45,642 nt of DNA. Source: Moraxella bovoculi 237 (GTDB lineage Bacteria; Pseudomonadota; Gammaproteobacteria; Pseudomonadales; Moraxellaceae). The notes beneath the pieces were generated by a model that worked only from the letters and a program-made list of their open reading frames with translations, was not told the DNA's origin and made no database searches. Made by a program: the position numbers and the translations under genes. The stretch is taken from the NCBI RefSeq assembly GCF_000696305.2, contig NZ_AOMT01000004.1:1-45642 (forward strand), in the 5' to 3' direction. Of the stretch, positions 33,535 through 41,843 are shown piece after piece; the stretch's first letter is position 1; every line of letters begins with the position of its first letter.

Positions 33535-33565
33535 AAAAAGAACCGCCAATTGACGGTTCTTTTTT
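33535..33565 (-). terminator. Terminator of the ompA-like gene
   Basis: An 11-bp stem (AAAAAGAACCG 33535-33545 with CGGTTCTTTTT 33554-33564) and an 8-nt loop lie about 22 bases past the stop codon, with T-runs on both strands. Confidence 0.85.
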
Positions 33566-33587
33566 TTACTACTTACTAAAGGGCTGA

Positions 33588-34904
33588 TTATTGTACAACC
33601 ATGTCTTTAGTTTGTTCTACAGTAGAAGTTCTGTTGCCAGAGATAACCGCGATTACACGACGGTTAAGCGCACGACCTTCGTCAGTAGTGTTAGGCGCGA
33701 TTGGACGATCAAAGCCATAACCAACAGCGTTTAGACGGTTAGGAGCAATGCCGAACTCGTTAGATAGCATTAACTTAACAGCGTTTGCACGTGCTTCAGA
33801 TAGACGTTGGTTGTATTTAGCACTTGAACGATTGCTGTCTTTAGATGCGTGACCTTCAATTACAGCAGTCGCGTTCGGGAATTCTCTCATAGATTGTGCA
33901 ACTTTCGCTACTTCTTCACGGAATTGTGGTTTGATAGCAGACTTGTCACGATCAAAGAATACACGCAGTTCACGACGTAGTTCTTCGTTTACGTTAACCT
34001 GTACTGGGCAGCCACGTGCATCAACAACTACGTTTGTAGGAGTGCCTGGGCAAGCGTCTAGATGATCAGGAACACCGTCATTGTCGCTGTCAACGATATT
34101 GTCTTCAACAACTACAGGTTCAATAACAACTACAGGTTCAACAACAACTACAGGTTCAGCAACTTCCGCTACAGGAGCTACAGGAACTGCTGGCGCTAGA
34201 CGACCACCCAGAGTTACTTCCAGACCTGCTAGGGCTAGACCTTCCCACCATTTATTGTCGAAGTTGTGGATTGCACGAACTTCACCACGCAGTGCTAGTG
34301 CATCATTTACTAGGTAGCGAGCACCCAAACCAATGTTGCCAATGGTGTCTTTTGAGGTCGTTACTTCTGTACCAGCAGTCACTTTCTGATCTTTAGCAAT
34401 TTTGCCATATGGTGCATTAGCATTATCTGCTTCATAGGCTGCTTGGTTTTCAATTTTAGTTTTTTGTTGACCAGCACCGATCAATACATAAGGCTTGAAC
34501 TTGCTGTTAGCATTGTAGCCAGTGAACTGCTCAGTACCGATTAGGAAGTTACCGCTGATGGTTTGTTGCTCAGAGTCAAAACGATTAGCAGCGTCTAGAT
34601 TGAATGAGCGATCAGAAGCTTTTGCGTCGCTGTTAGAAACAGCATATTCTACTTGTAATTGGGTAGATGGGGTAAGTTCTACACCAAGACCTGCACCAAT
34701 CCACAGATCGCTATCAAGAGCAACACCATCTTTTACTTGATGATCTGGGTTTAATTGCTTGCCAGTGCGTAATACTTCTCGTTGCTTGTCATGCGCTTCA
34801 TCATTATAGTGGTAGCCTAGTAGTACTGGGCTTACAGTTACACCAGCAGAAGCAGCGGTCGCTGCAGTAGCAAGTACTGCTAGAGCGATTTTATTTAGTT
34901 TCAT
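33588..34904 (-). CDS. OmpA-family outer-membrane protein (Moraxella OMP CD-like)
   Basis: I place the start at ATG 34902-34904, after GGAGGAATTT; a TTG four codons earlier would be inside the ribosome binding site. The 438-residue precursor has a signal peptide (MKLNKIALAVLATAATAASA-G), an N-terminal beta-barrel (about 20-225), a Pro/Val-rich hinge (APAVPVAPVAEVAEP then VVVxEP repeats, about 228-258), a calcium-binding-like DSDNDGVPDHLDACPGTP segment, and a C-terminal OmpA peptidoglycan-binding domain with FFDRDKSAIKPQF and VEGHASKDSNRSSAKYNQRLSEARANAV. The layout matches OMP CD of Moraxella catarrhalis, a major surface protein. The leader is long and structured. Confidence 0.92.
   Translation of the reverse strand: MKLNKIALAVLATAATAASAGVTVSPVLLGYHYNDEAHDKQREVLRTGKQLNPDHQVKDGVALDSDLWIGAGLGVELTPSTQLQVEYAVSNSDAKASDRSFNLDAANRFDSEQQTISGNFLIGTEQFTGYNANSKFKPYVLIGAGQQKTKIENQAAYEADNANAPYGKIAKDQKVTAGTEVTTSKDTIGNIGLGARYLVNDALALRGEVRAIHNFDNKWWEGLALAGLEVTLGGRLAPAVPVAPVAEVAEPVVVVEPVVVIEPVVVEDNIVDSDNDGVPDHLDACPGTPTNVVVDARGCPVQVNVNEELRRELRVFFDRDKSAIKPQFREEVAKVAQSMREFPNATAVIEGHASKDSNRSSAKYNQRLSEARANAVKLMLSNEFGIAPNRLNAVGYGFDRPIAPNTTDEGRALNRRVIAVISGNRTSTVEQTKDMVVQ
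34107..34160 (-). repeat. Three 18-bp tandem repeats in the OmpA hinge
   Basis: Three near-perfect 18-bp units (34107-34124, 34125-34142, 34143-34160; core ACAACTACAGGTTCA) encode the VVVxEP repeats of the hinge. The unit is a multiple of three, so copy-number change would alter hinge length but keep the frame. Confidence 0.8.
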
Positions 34905-35130
34905 AAATTCCTCCAAAGGAACGGTTGGTTTTTCAGAATGCGTAACACAACATTACCATGTCATATTCTACCATTAACTAATCGCCTCTGCCAACCATAA
35001 TTTACCGCAGTAAGGCAATATTTGTTTCTGATAGATATGGGTAGCTTAACGGCATTTTAAGGATTTTACAAGCCTTTTTTTTGCAATAGCTACACAATGT
35101 TACATAAAGATATTGATTTTTTACAAATCG

Positions 35131-35181
35131 CCGCTTAATCATGAATAGAAACTCAAACGCTTATTATTCAAGATTAAGCGG
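35131..35181 (-). repeat. Hairpin at the 5' end of the ompA leader
   Basis: CCGCTTAATCATGAATA (35131-35147) pairs with 35165-35181 at 16 of 17 positions around a 17-nt loop. No T-run follows on the minus strand, so it is not a standard pdxJ terminator. Its place at the predicted 5' end resembles the stabilising 5' hairpin known for E. coli ompA mRNA. Confidence 0.65.
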
Positions 35182-35194
35182 AACTCACGGTGTT

Positions 35195-35225
35195 ATTATA
35201 ACACATTTGCTTACAATTTTGTCAA
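35195..35225 (-). promoter_or_regulatory. Probable promoter of the ompA-like gene
   Basis: On the minus strand a consensus TTGACA (35220-35225) and a consensus TATAAT (35195-35200) with an extended TGT are separated by 19 nt, slightly more than ideal. The -35 box touches the pdxJ stop codon. Confidence 0.55.
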
Positions 35226-35960
35226 TTACACCACAAATGCGGCTCGCATTTCTTTGACTGCTCGTTCAATCCCCATAAATACGGCATCTGCAATAATGGA
35301 ATGGCCGATGTTCAGCTCATGGATGCCGTCTATCTGAGCGATATTTGCGACATTATCTCTGGTTAATCCATGTCCTGCATTAATAAGCATGTTATCCGTT
35401 TTTGACTTAGTATACGCCACCGCTTCGCGAATACGGTCTAATTCGCGGTTAAGCGTCTGCACATCCTTATCCAAATCTGCATGTGCGTACGCACCTGTGT
35501 GAAGTTCAATCGCGTCGGCGCCGCATGATATGGCGGCGTCAATCTGATGCACATCAGGGTCGATAAATAATGACACTAAAATACCCGCTGATTGTAGTTT
35601 TTTGATGAATTGAGGTAGCTGTGGCAAGTTAGTTACATCAAGCCCGCCTTCTGTGGTCACTTCTTGGCGCTTTTCGGGAACCAGACAGACCCAAGCAGGC
35701 TTAACATCAAGAGCGATGGCAAGCATCTCATCCGTGACAGCCATCTCCAGATTCATGCGGGTTTTAAGCTTATCTTTCATCGCATAGACATCTACATCCT
35801 TAATGTGGCGGCGATCTTCACGCAAATGCAGCGTGATGCCGTCCGCACCCGCCTGCTCGCAGCTGAGCGCCGCCTCGATCGGGCAAGGATAATGTACGCC
35901 GCGTGCATTTCTTAGTGTCGCTACATGATCGATATTCACCCCAAGCAGTGGCTTAGACAT
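35226..35960 (-). CDS. pdxJ: Pyridoxine 5'-phosphate synthase
   Basis: The 244-residue TIM-barrel enzyme is full length for PdxJ, which closes the ring of pyridoxine 5'-phosphate from 1-deoxyxylulose 5-phosphate and aminoacetone phosphate. Motifs are [17 protein letters not shown] at the start, [58 protein letters not shown] and [12 protein letters not shown]. It ends the chain lepA-lepB-rnc-era-recO-pdxJ, 21 bases after recO, the same relative position as in E. coli. Confidence 0.97.
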   Translation of the reverse strand: MSKPLLGVNIDHVATLRNARGVHYPCPIEAALSCEQAGADGITLHLREDRRHIKDVDVYAMKDKLKTRMNLEMAVTDEMLAIALDVKPAWVCLVPEKRQEVTTEGGLDVTNLPQLPQFIKKLQSAGILVSLFIDPDVHQIDAAISCGADAIELHTGAYAHADLDKDVQTLNRELDRIREAVAYTKSKTDNMLINAGHGLTRDNVANIAQIDGIHELNIGHSIIADAVFMGIERAVKEMRAAFVV

Positions 35961-35981
35961 AGTTTTTCCTTTTAAATCAAA

Positions 35982-36740
35982 TTATACAGACTGATATTGC
36001 AAGCTTTGTCGCCATAAGTTACGACTGTGCAGCGGCTTATATTCTAATAGATAGTCCATCACATCACGCTGTAACTGACTAAACGATTGTAGATGCTTGA
36101 CATACAAATCCTGATTACTCTGCGCACGCGCCATCTCTAATAGATCTGAACCTAGGTATGATACTCGGCTTAATTTTTTACCTTCATCGTTGGCTTCATT
36201 AATCAATGTCGATCCAATTGTCACAAAGCCAACTTCAGGCACGAAACGATAATAACCATCGGTGTCGATACTCTCACCCAAACCATCACACTCAAAATCA
36301 AGACTCACACCCAATTCATCAAATAACGCCCTCTCGAACCGTCTGAGCGCCTGTTTTAGATCACTAAGAGAATCACAAGCTTCAATCATACCAAGCTTTC
36401 GAAGCTGCATGATCTCATCATGATAAACCTGCCAAAGCACCTCGCAAGGACTCTCAGGCACCAGCAGTCGAGACAACACCTCATTCATGTAGAGTAGCGC
36501 ATACTGAGTCTGACCCATGATGGGCGTAAGGCTAACTTCTGGCGATGGCTGTATTTGGGTGAAAGATTTCAGCGCATTCTTGCCTGTGGCGAATAGGGTC
36601 ACCGGCACAAAAGACGGCATGCCTCGCGTACCCACACCGCTCACCACACCAAACTCGCTACTAAAAAATTGATAAATTGCGCGTTTTTCTTGATAAGCTC
36701 TGGCGTGCAGAATATAACCTGTCAGTGGTTGTTGGCGCAA
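35982..36740 (-). CDS. recO: DNA repair protein RecO
   Basis: RecO helps RecR load RecA on single-stranded DNA coated with SSB. The 252-residue product has the OB-fold start LTGYILHARAYQEKRAIYQFFSSEFG and the helical part with YMNEVLSRLLVPESPCEVLW and LRRFERALFDELGVSLDFECD. The start is a rare TTG at 36738-36740, five bases after the era stop; no in-frame ATG or GTG fits better, so translation probably depends on coupling to era. The zinc-finger Cys of some RecO proteins are absent, as in other gammaproteobacteria. Confidence 0.88.
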   Translation of the reverse strand: MRQQPLTGYILHARAYQEKRAIYQFFSSEFGVVSGVGTRGMPSFVPVTLFATGKNALKSFTQIQPSPEVSLTPIMGQTQYALLYMNEVLSRLLVPESPCEVLWQVYHDEIMQLRKLGMIEACDSLSDLKQALRRFERALFDELGVSLDFECDGLGESIDTDGYYRFVPEVGFVTIGSTLINEANDEGKKLSRVSYLGSDLLEMARAQSNQDLYVKHLQSFSQLQRDVMDYLLEYKPLHSRNLWRQSLQYQSV

Positions 36741-36745
36741 GAGAA

Positions 36746-37747
36746 TTAATACCCCAAGCTCGTCAAGGCGCGCTCATCATCGGACCAGCCTTTTTTGACT
36801 TTTACCCAAAGCGTCAGCATAATCTTGCGGTCAAATAGCGCCTCCATGTCCTTGCGTGCATCAATGCCGACCTGTTTAATTCTTGAGCCTTTATCGCCAA
36901 TGATGATGGTTTTTTGACCTGCACGTTCGACAAAGATGGTCGCATCGATGAAAGTCACTGCTTTACGCCATTTGCCCGTCTCGGGATCTTTGTGCGCGGG
37001 TTCGTCTTTAAAGGTGTCGATTTGTACAGTCAAATCATACGGCACTTCATCGCCTGATGCACGCATGATTTTCTCGCGGATAATTTCACTTGCCAAGAAG
37101 CGCTCGGAACGATCGGTGATCTGCTCAGGGTCAAAAATCGGCGGACGCACCGGCAAAAACTGCCCGATCACTTCTTTTAATCTGTCCAAATTATGCCCGC
37201 GTAATGCTGACACCGGCACAATATCTGCAAAATCAAAACTCTCACTAAATCCTTCGATCAATGGCAGCATCTGTGTTTTGTCTTTGACAGTGTCGGATTT
37301 ATTGATAACCAGCACGACGGGCAGATTGGTCGCTGACAATTTCTCTAGCGTCAATAGATCATCTTCGCGCCACTGCAAGCCATCCACCACAAATAGCACC
37401 AAATCAACATCAGATAAGGCCGATACCGCAGCTTTATTCATGCGCTCATTGATGGCTTTTACTTCCTTGCTGTGAATGCCTGGGGTATCAACGAACACAA
37501 TCTGCATCTCATCATCAGTCAAAATACCGTGGATACGGTGGCGCGTGGTCTGAGGCTTGCGCGACGTGATGGATAATTTTTGCCCAAGTAAGTGGTTCAT
37601 GAGCGTTGATTTGCCAACGTTCGGGCGACCAACGATCGCCACAAAGCCTGATTTAAAATCATCGCTGATGGTGGGTGCGCTATTTTCAAAAAATGCCGTG
37701 ATCATATCATCATTGGCAGGTTCTGGCGCTTGGTTGTTATCGGTCAT
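36746..37747 (-). CDS. era: Ribosome-assembly GTPase Era
   Basis: The 333-residue protein is an essential GTPase that binds the 3' end of 16S rRNA during 30S maturation. GRPNVGKSTLMNHLLG (G1, about 40), the switch SRKPQTTRHRIHGI, DTPGIHSKEVKAINERMN (G3) and NKSD (G4) are present, with a C-terminal KH domain ending VTIFVERAGQK...IKQVGIDARKDMEALFDRKIMLTLWVKVKKGW. An extra 30 residues at the N terminus, acidic and low in structure, make it longer than E. coli Era (301). It follows rnc as usual. Confidence 0.97.
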   Translation of the reverse strand: MTDNNQAPEPANDDMITAFFENSAPTISDDFKSGFVAIVGRPNVGKSTLMNHLLGQKLSITSRKPQTTRHRIHGILTDDEMQIVFVDTPGIHSKEVKAINERMNKAAVSALSDVDLVLFVVDGLQWREDDLLTLEKLSATNLPVVLVINKSDTVKDKTQMLPLIEGFSESFDFADIVPVSALRGHNLDRLKEVIGQFLPVRPPIFDPEQITDRSERFLASEIIREKIMRASGDEVPYDLTVQIDTFKDEPAHKDPETGKWRKAVTFIDATIFVERAGQKTIIIGDKGSRIKQVGIDARKDMEALFDRKIMLTLWVKVKKGWSDDERALTSLGY

Positions 37748-37789
37748 GTGTTACCTTGTTTTTAGATATTTAATAGCCTATTAAAACAC

Positions 37790-37816
37790 AAAACCGCCCG
37801 TTTTTAAAGGCGGATT
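37790..37816 (-). terminator. Hairpin between rnc and era, possibly a partial terminator
   Basis: CCGCC (37794-37798) and GGCGG (37809-37813) form a short GC stem. On the minus strand TTTTGTGTTTT follows. In an operon this may tune the rnc:era ratio. Confidence 0.4.
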
Positions 37817-37839
37817 TGGTAATTTGACTAGGCTGAATA

Positions 37840-38607
37840 TTATGAATTTTGAGTTTTGTTGAGCTGATTTATCATCAGCTCGGCGCATTTTTGTTCTGCT
37901 ATGCGACGCGATTCGCCTGTCTGAGTGATGGGCTTAATGCCGTCTAGATTCACTCGGCAGGTTACGACGAATGTTTGGTTCGGTGCGTTGCCAATGATTT
38001 CGTCAAGCTCATACGTTGGTAAGGACAGTCGATTGCCCTGTAGCCACTCTTGAAGGCGAGATTTGGCATCTTTTAACACCTTTTCCTCGCCCACTTCTAG
38101 GATTAATGATTCGTACCAGACTTTGACAAGCTCTTTGACCAAATTCATGTCGCCACTGTCTAGATAGACCGCTGCGATCAGCGCCTCAACAGCATCTGCC
38201 AAGATTGAGGCGCGATGACGGCCGCCGCCCTTACGCTCGCCCACGCCCAAGATTAGATGGCGTGATAATTCAAGCTTCTCAGCGATCTGAACCAGCGTCT
38301 CTTGGCGCACCAAAGTGGCACGCATGCGCGTAAGCTTGCCCTCATCATGGCGCGGAAAATGCGTAAACAAGGCTTCTGCAATGATGAGCCCAAGTAAAGC
38401 ATCGCCCAAAAACTCAAGACGTTCATAGCTTTCTTTGGGATTATAAGAACGATGCGTCAAAGCACGACGTGGTAAGCAAATATCACGAAACTGATAATTT
38501 AGCTTCTCAGACAGCACTGGCAACCCCTGCTCAAAATTGGCAAAATGAGGCAATTTATCCAGCATGGTTGTATTTCCCTTAGGGGATGATTTATTTGGGT
38601 TGGTCAT
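37840..38607 (-). CDS. rnc: Ribonuclease III
   Basis: The 255-residue protein has the RNase III signature ERLEFLGDALLGLIIAE (about 62-78), with the acidic metal ligands, and a second acidic cluster at ADAVEALIAAVYLD (about 142). A double-stranded-RNA-binding domain covers the last 75 residues. It processes rRNA precursors and structured mRNAs. Near the lepB end the spacing is 22 bases. About 25 extra residues precede the usual start; an internal ATG (MLDKLPHF) after AAGGGAAATACAACC is an alternative start at 38565. Confidence 0.96.
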   Translation of the reverse strand: MTNPNKSSPKGNTTMLDKLPHFANFEQGLPVLSEKLNYQFRDICLPRRALTHRSYNPKESYERLEFLGDALLGLIIAEALFTHFPRHDEGKLTRMRATLVRQETLVQIAEKLELSRHLILGVGERKGGGRHRASILADAVEALIAAVYLDSGDMNLVKELVKVWYESLILEVGEEKVLKDAKSRLQEWLQGNRLSLPTYELDEIIGNAPNQTFVVTCRVNLDGIKPITQTGESRRIAEQKCAELMINQLNKTQNS

Positions 38608-38629
38608 TTTTCATCCAACGAAATTAACA

Positions 38630-39730
38630 TCAATCAATCGCACCTGCTCGACCAAAACTTGGCAGCTTAAAGCCAGGTTCCTTATGCATCCAAATATAAG
38701 TTGCCTTACCTGAAAGATTGTCTTCAGGCACAAAACCCCAATAACGAGAGTCTTGGCTACTGTCGCGATTATCGCCCAGCACAAAGTACTGACCTTCAGG
38801 CACGCGCACCGTCCACTGTCTTCCCTCTGTTGTGATGACATCAGGCGAGTTATCTTGCAAGAATTGACCGCCTGCTGATGAATTTAAATCGCCAATATAG
38901 CGGACGTTGTAACGATGACTGCCTAGGCTCTCTTGGTAATAGCGCGCGTAATTTTCTTCTTCTTGACCGAATCTTGCACGCTCTTTATCGCTAAATACAT
39001 GGCTGCCGATTTGCGCTGGCAACAGCTTATTCACCAAAGACTCACCCATACTGTAGCTGGTCTGCTCTGTGGTGACAGCTTCGCCGTTAATGGATAGCAC
39101 ACCATCATTATAAGATACCGTATCGCCAGGCAAGCCAATCACGCGCTTAATGTAGTAACGTTTCGGCTCAAGCGGGTAACGGAACACCGCCACATCCCCA
39201 CGCTCAGGGCTGCCAGTATCGACAATCTTAGTGTGCGTAATAGGCAGGCGAAGCCCATAAGATGCCTTATTCACCACAATAAAATCGCCCGTGTACAATG
39301 TCGGCACCATAGAGCTAGATGGAATGTTAAATGGCTCAATCACAAACGAGCGCACAAGCACGATAATCAGCAGAATCGGTAAAAACTCATACGCCCAGCG
39401 TATAAGCACATTCTCGCCCGCAGTTTCTTGATTAACCTTGGCAAGCGTTGCATCACGTTTGGCGATTTGATGGGCTTGATGTGCGTCTTTGACAGCTTGG
39501 GGCGTGGCATCCGTGACAATCAATGTATCAACATCGCCATTTAGCTGATGTTGTTCTAGGGCGGTTTGTAGGTTATTTTGGCTTGATTTTAGCTGCTGCT
39601 GTGCCGTGAGTAGATTTTTGTTGGCAATTTTTGCCACGCGATGCTGTTTTAGGGCGAACTTATCAACAAGCCAAACCACAAGCAGCACCAACGTCACCGG
39701 CACAAGCACAAGATTAATATCAAATTCCAC
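38630..39730 (-). CDS. lepB: Signal peptidase I
   Basis: The 366-residue inner-membrane protease removes signal peptides from exported proteins. Two membrane segments (about 8-24 and 113-132) flank a long cytoplasmic loop with a coiled-coil look. The catalytic Ser is in NIPSSSMVPTLYTGDFIVVNK (about 135), the general-base Lys in KRYYIKRVIGLPGDTV, and the conserved box E is GDNRDSSQDSRYWGFVPE. It is longer than the E. coli enzyme (324) mainly in the cytoplasmic loop. It lies between lepA (27-base gap) and rnc, the standard order. Confidence 0.97.
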   Translation of the reverse strand: MEFDINLVLVPVTLVLLVVWLVDKFALKQHRVAKIANKNLLTAQQQLKSSQNNLQTALEQHQLNGDVDTLIVTDATPQAVKDAHQAHQIAKRDATLAKVNQETAGENVLIRWAYEFLPILLIIVLVRSFVIEPFNIPSSSMVPTLYTGDFIVVNKASYGLRLPITHTKIVDTGSPERGDVAVFRYPLEPKRYYIKRVIGLPGDTVSYNDGVLSINGEAVTTEQTSYSMGESLVNKLLPAQIGSHVFSDKERARFGQEEENYARYYQESLGSHRYNVRYIGDLNSSAGGQFLQDNSPDVITTEGRQWTVRVPEGQYFVLGDNRDSSQDSRYWGFVPEDNLSGKATYIWMHKEPGFKLPSFGRAGAID

Positions 39731-39757
39731 AACGCTACCCTTTATTTAATTCATCAA

Positions 39758-41557
39758 TTAGCTATCGACTTTTAACACCGCCAAGAACGCTTCTTGTGGG
39801 ATTTCCACCGAGCCAACTTGCTTCATGCGTTTTTTACCTGCTTTTTGTTTTTCTAGCAGTTTTTTCTTACGGCTTACGTCACCACCATAACACTTGGCAA
39901 GTACATCTTTACGCATCGCTTTAACGGTCGAACGTGCAATGATTTGGCTGCCGATGGCGGCTTGAATTGCCACATCAAACATCTGACGAGGAATCAGCTC
40001 TTTCATTTTTTCGACCAGCTGACCGCCACGGCGGCGCGCATGCTCTTGGTGACAAATCATGGCAAGCGCATCAACTTTCTCGCCATTAATAAGCACGTCC
40101 ACACGAGACAGTTTATCTGCTTGATAACGTTCAAATGCATAATCGAGTGATGCAAAACCACGCGATGCTGATTTTAACTTATCAAAGAAATCCATCACCA
40201 CTTCGCCCATCGGGATATCAAAGATCACCTGAACTTGGCGCGCCATGAACTTCATGTCCACCTGAACCCCGCGGCGCTCAATGGCAAGAGTAATCACATT
40301 ACCCAAGTACTCTTGAGGCACAAGAATATGACAACGAGCGATCGGCTCACGGAATTCTTGAATGACGCCCACATCTGGCAGGCGCGATGGGTTGTCCACA
40401 TAGACAATGTCGCCGTTCTTCTTGACCACTTCATAAATTACCGACGGTGCGGTGGTGATCAAATCAAGGTCGTATTCGCGCTCAAGTCGCTCTTGGATAA
40501 TCTCCATGTGAAGCATGCCCAAGAAGCCACAACGAAAACCAAAGCCCAGCGCATCAGAAGTGTCCGGCTCAAAGAACAGCGCCGCATCATTGATTTGTAG
40601 TTTTTGTAAGGCTTCACGGAATTTTTCAAAGTCACTTGAGTCGATTGGGAACATCCCTGCATAGACCTGCGGTGTTACCTTTTGAAAGCCTGGAATGTTC
40701 TCAACTTCTGGCGTCTTGGCAAGCGTAATGGTATCACCCACAGGCGCGCCTTGAATGTCTTTAATGCCCGCAATCACAAAGCCAACTTCGCCCGCCTGTA
40801 GAATCCCTGTCTCTAAGCGTTTTGGGGTAAAGACACCAATAGATGTTACCAGATGCGACTCGCCTGTCGATTTTACAAAAATACGATCGCCGGTTTTTAC
40901 CTGACCTTCGCGGACACGCACCAATGACACCACACCTAGATAATTATCAAACCATGAGTCGATAATCAATGCCTGTAATGGCGCATCGCGATCGCCTGTG
41001 GGCGCAGGGATTTTCTCCACCAGTGTTTGGAGTAACTCGTCAATGCCCAAGCCTGTCTTGGCCGAGACGCGTGGCGCTTCTACCGCCTCAATGCCGATGA
41101 TGTCTTCAATCTCTTCGATTACGCGCTCAGGCTCCACCTGAGGCAAATCAATTTTATTAAGCACAGGCAGCACTTCAAGTCCCTGCTCCACCGCTGTATA
41201 GCAGTTCGCCACTGACTGAGCCTCAACGCCTTGTGCAGCATCAACGACCAGTAGCGCACCTTCACAAGCCGCCAATGAACGTGATACTTCGTAACTAAAG
41301 TCCACGTGACCTGGCGTGTCGATGAAGTTTAGCTGATACTTTTCACCATTGGGGTGATTGTAGTACAGTGTAACCGACTGAGCCTTAATCGTGATGCCGC
41401 GCTCACGCTCAATATCCATGCTATCTAGGACTTGCGCTTGCATTTCACGGTCGGACAAGCCGCCGCAGACTTGAATAAAGCGGTCGGCCAAAGTGCTCTT
41501 GCCATGGTCGATATGAGCAATGATCGAGAAATTACGAATGTGAGTTAGATCGGTCAT
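39758..41557 (-). CDS. lepA: Elongation factor 4 (LepA)
   Basis: The 599-residue GTPase is full length for EF4/LepA, which acts on the ribosome in translation initiation or back-translocation. G-domain motifs are [15 protein letters not shown] (about 12), the switch [41 protein letters not shown] and NKIDLP. The LepA-specific C-terminal domain has [58 protein letters not shown] and ends [15 protein letters not shown]. It is first in the lepA-lepB-rnc-era-recO-pdxJ chain, and the capsule remnant locus starts just upstream. Confidence 0.98.
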   Translation of the reverse strand: MTDLTHIRNFSIIAHIDHGKSTLADRFIQVCGGLSDREMQAQVLDSMDIERERGITIKAQSVTLYYNHPNGEKYQLNFIDTPGHVDFSYEVSRSLAACEGALLVVDAAQGVEAQSVANCYTAVEQGLEVLPVLNKIDLPQVEPERVIEEIEDIIGIEAVEAPRVSAKTGLGIDELLQTLVEKIPAPTGDRDAPLQALIIDSWFDNYLGVVSLVRVREGQVKTGDRIFVKSTGESHLVTSIGVFTPKRLETGILQAGEVGFVIAGIKDIQGAPVGDTITLAKTPEVENIPGFQKVTPQVYAGMFPIDSSDFEKFREALQKLQINDAALFFEPDTSDALGFGFRCGFLGMLHMEIIQERLEREYDLDLITTAPSVIYEVVKKNGDIVYVDNPSRLPDVGVIQEFREPIARCHILVPQEYLGNVITLAIERRGVQVDMKFMARQVQVIFDIPMGEVVMDFFDKLKSASRGFASLDYAFERYQADKLSRVDVLINGEKVDALAMICHQEHARRRGGQLVEKMKELIPRQMFDVAIQAAIGSQIIARSTVKAMRKDVLAKCYGGDVSRKKKLLEKQKAGKKRMKQVGSVEIPQEAFLAVLKVDS

Positions 41558-41590
41558 AAGTGCAATTAAAAAATAAAATAATAGCAGGAT

Positions 41591-41599
41591 ATTGTAGCA
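41591..41599 (-). promoter_or_regulatory. Possible extended -10 element of lepA
   Basis: On the minus strand TGCTACAAT (41591-41599) lies 34 bases before the lepA start. The -35 region is poor. Confidence 0.4.
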
Positions 41600-41664
41600 G
41601 TTTTTTAATTTAAAAACACTGCTAATTGAATGATTTAAGGGATTTTTTGATAATTAGTGACGGC

Positions 41665-41843
41665 TTAGTTACTTTTGTCATCAAGATAGGCGATCGTCCA
41701 AGGTGACGCGCCATGGAATGAGCCGTTGAGCTGGGTTTGCTCGATGAGATATTCACGGAATTTTAGATAAGATTTACGATTGGGCGCGACAGGGTTCGCC
41801 CAAAATGCGTCTAATGACTGCTGATCAGAAGACCCTTGATGTC
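41665..41843 (-). pseudogene. C-terminal remnant of a KpsS/LipB-type capsule protein
   Basis: An open stretch without a start codon reads QQSLDAFWANPVAPNR, then KSYLKFREYLIEQTQLNGSF, HGASPWTIAYLDDKSN and TAA. The pattern FW.NP...NR....FR.YLI..TQLNGSF resembles the end of KpsS/LipB proteins, the Kdo-transferase-type enzymes that build the lipid linker of group-2 capsules. Only about 57 residues of a protein of roughly 400 remain. It runs straight on from the truncated kpsD, so a deletion removed the end of kpsD and nearly all of kpsS (and whatever lay between). Identification is by recollection of the family tail and is less sure than that of kpsD or kpsT. Confidence 0.6.

Larger units (their letters stand above)
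34905..35225 (-). other. Long ompA leader and promoter region
   Basis: No gene is present in these 321 bases. On the minus strand a promoter sits at the far end (35195-35225). A start near 35188 would give a leader of about 285 nt. A large hairpin occupies its 5' end (35131-35181). Closer to the gene are AT-rich stretches and an additional possible -10 box, so a second promoter nearer the gene cannot be excluded. Confidence 0.55.
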
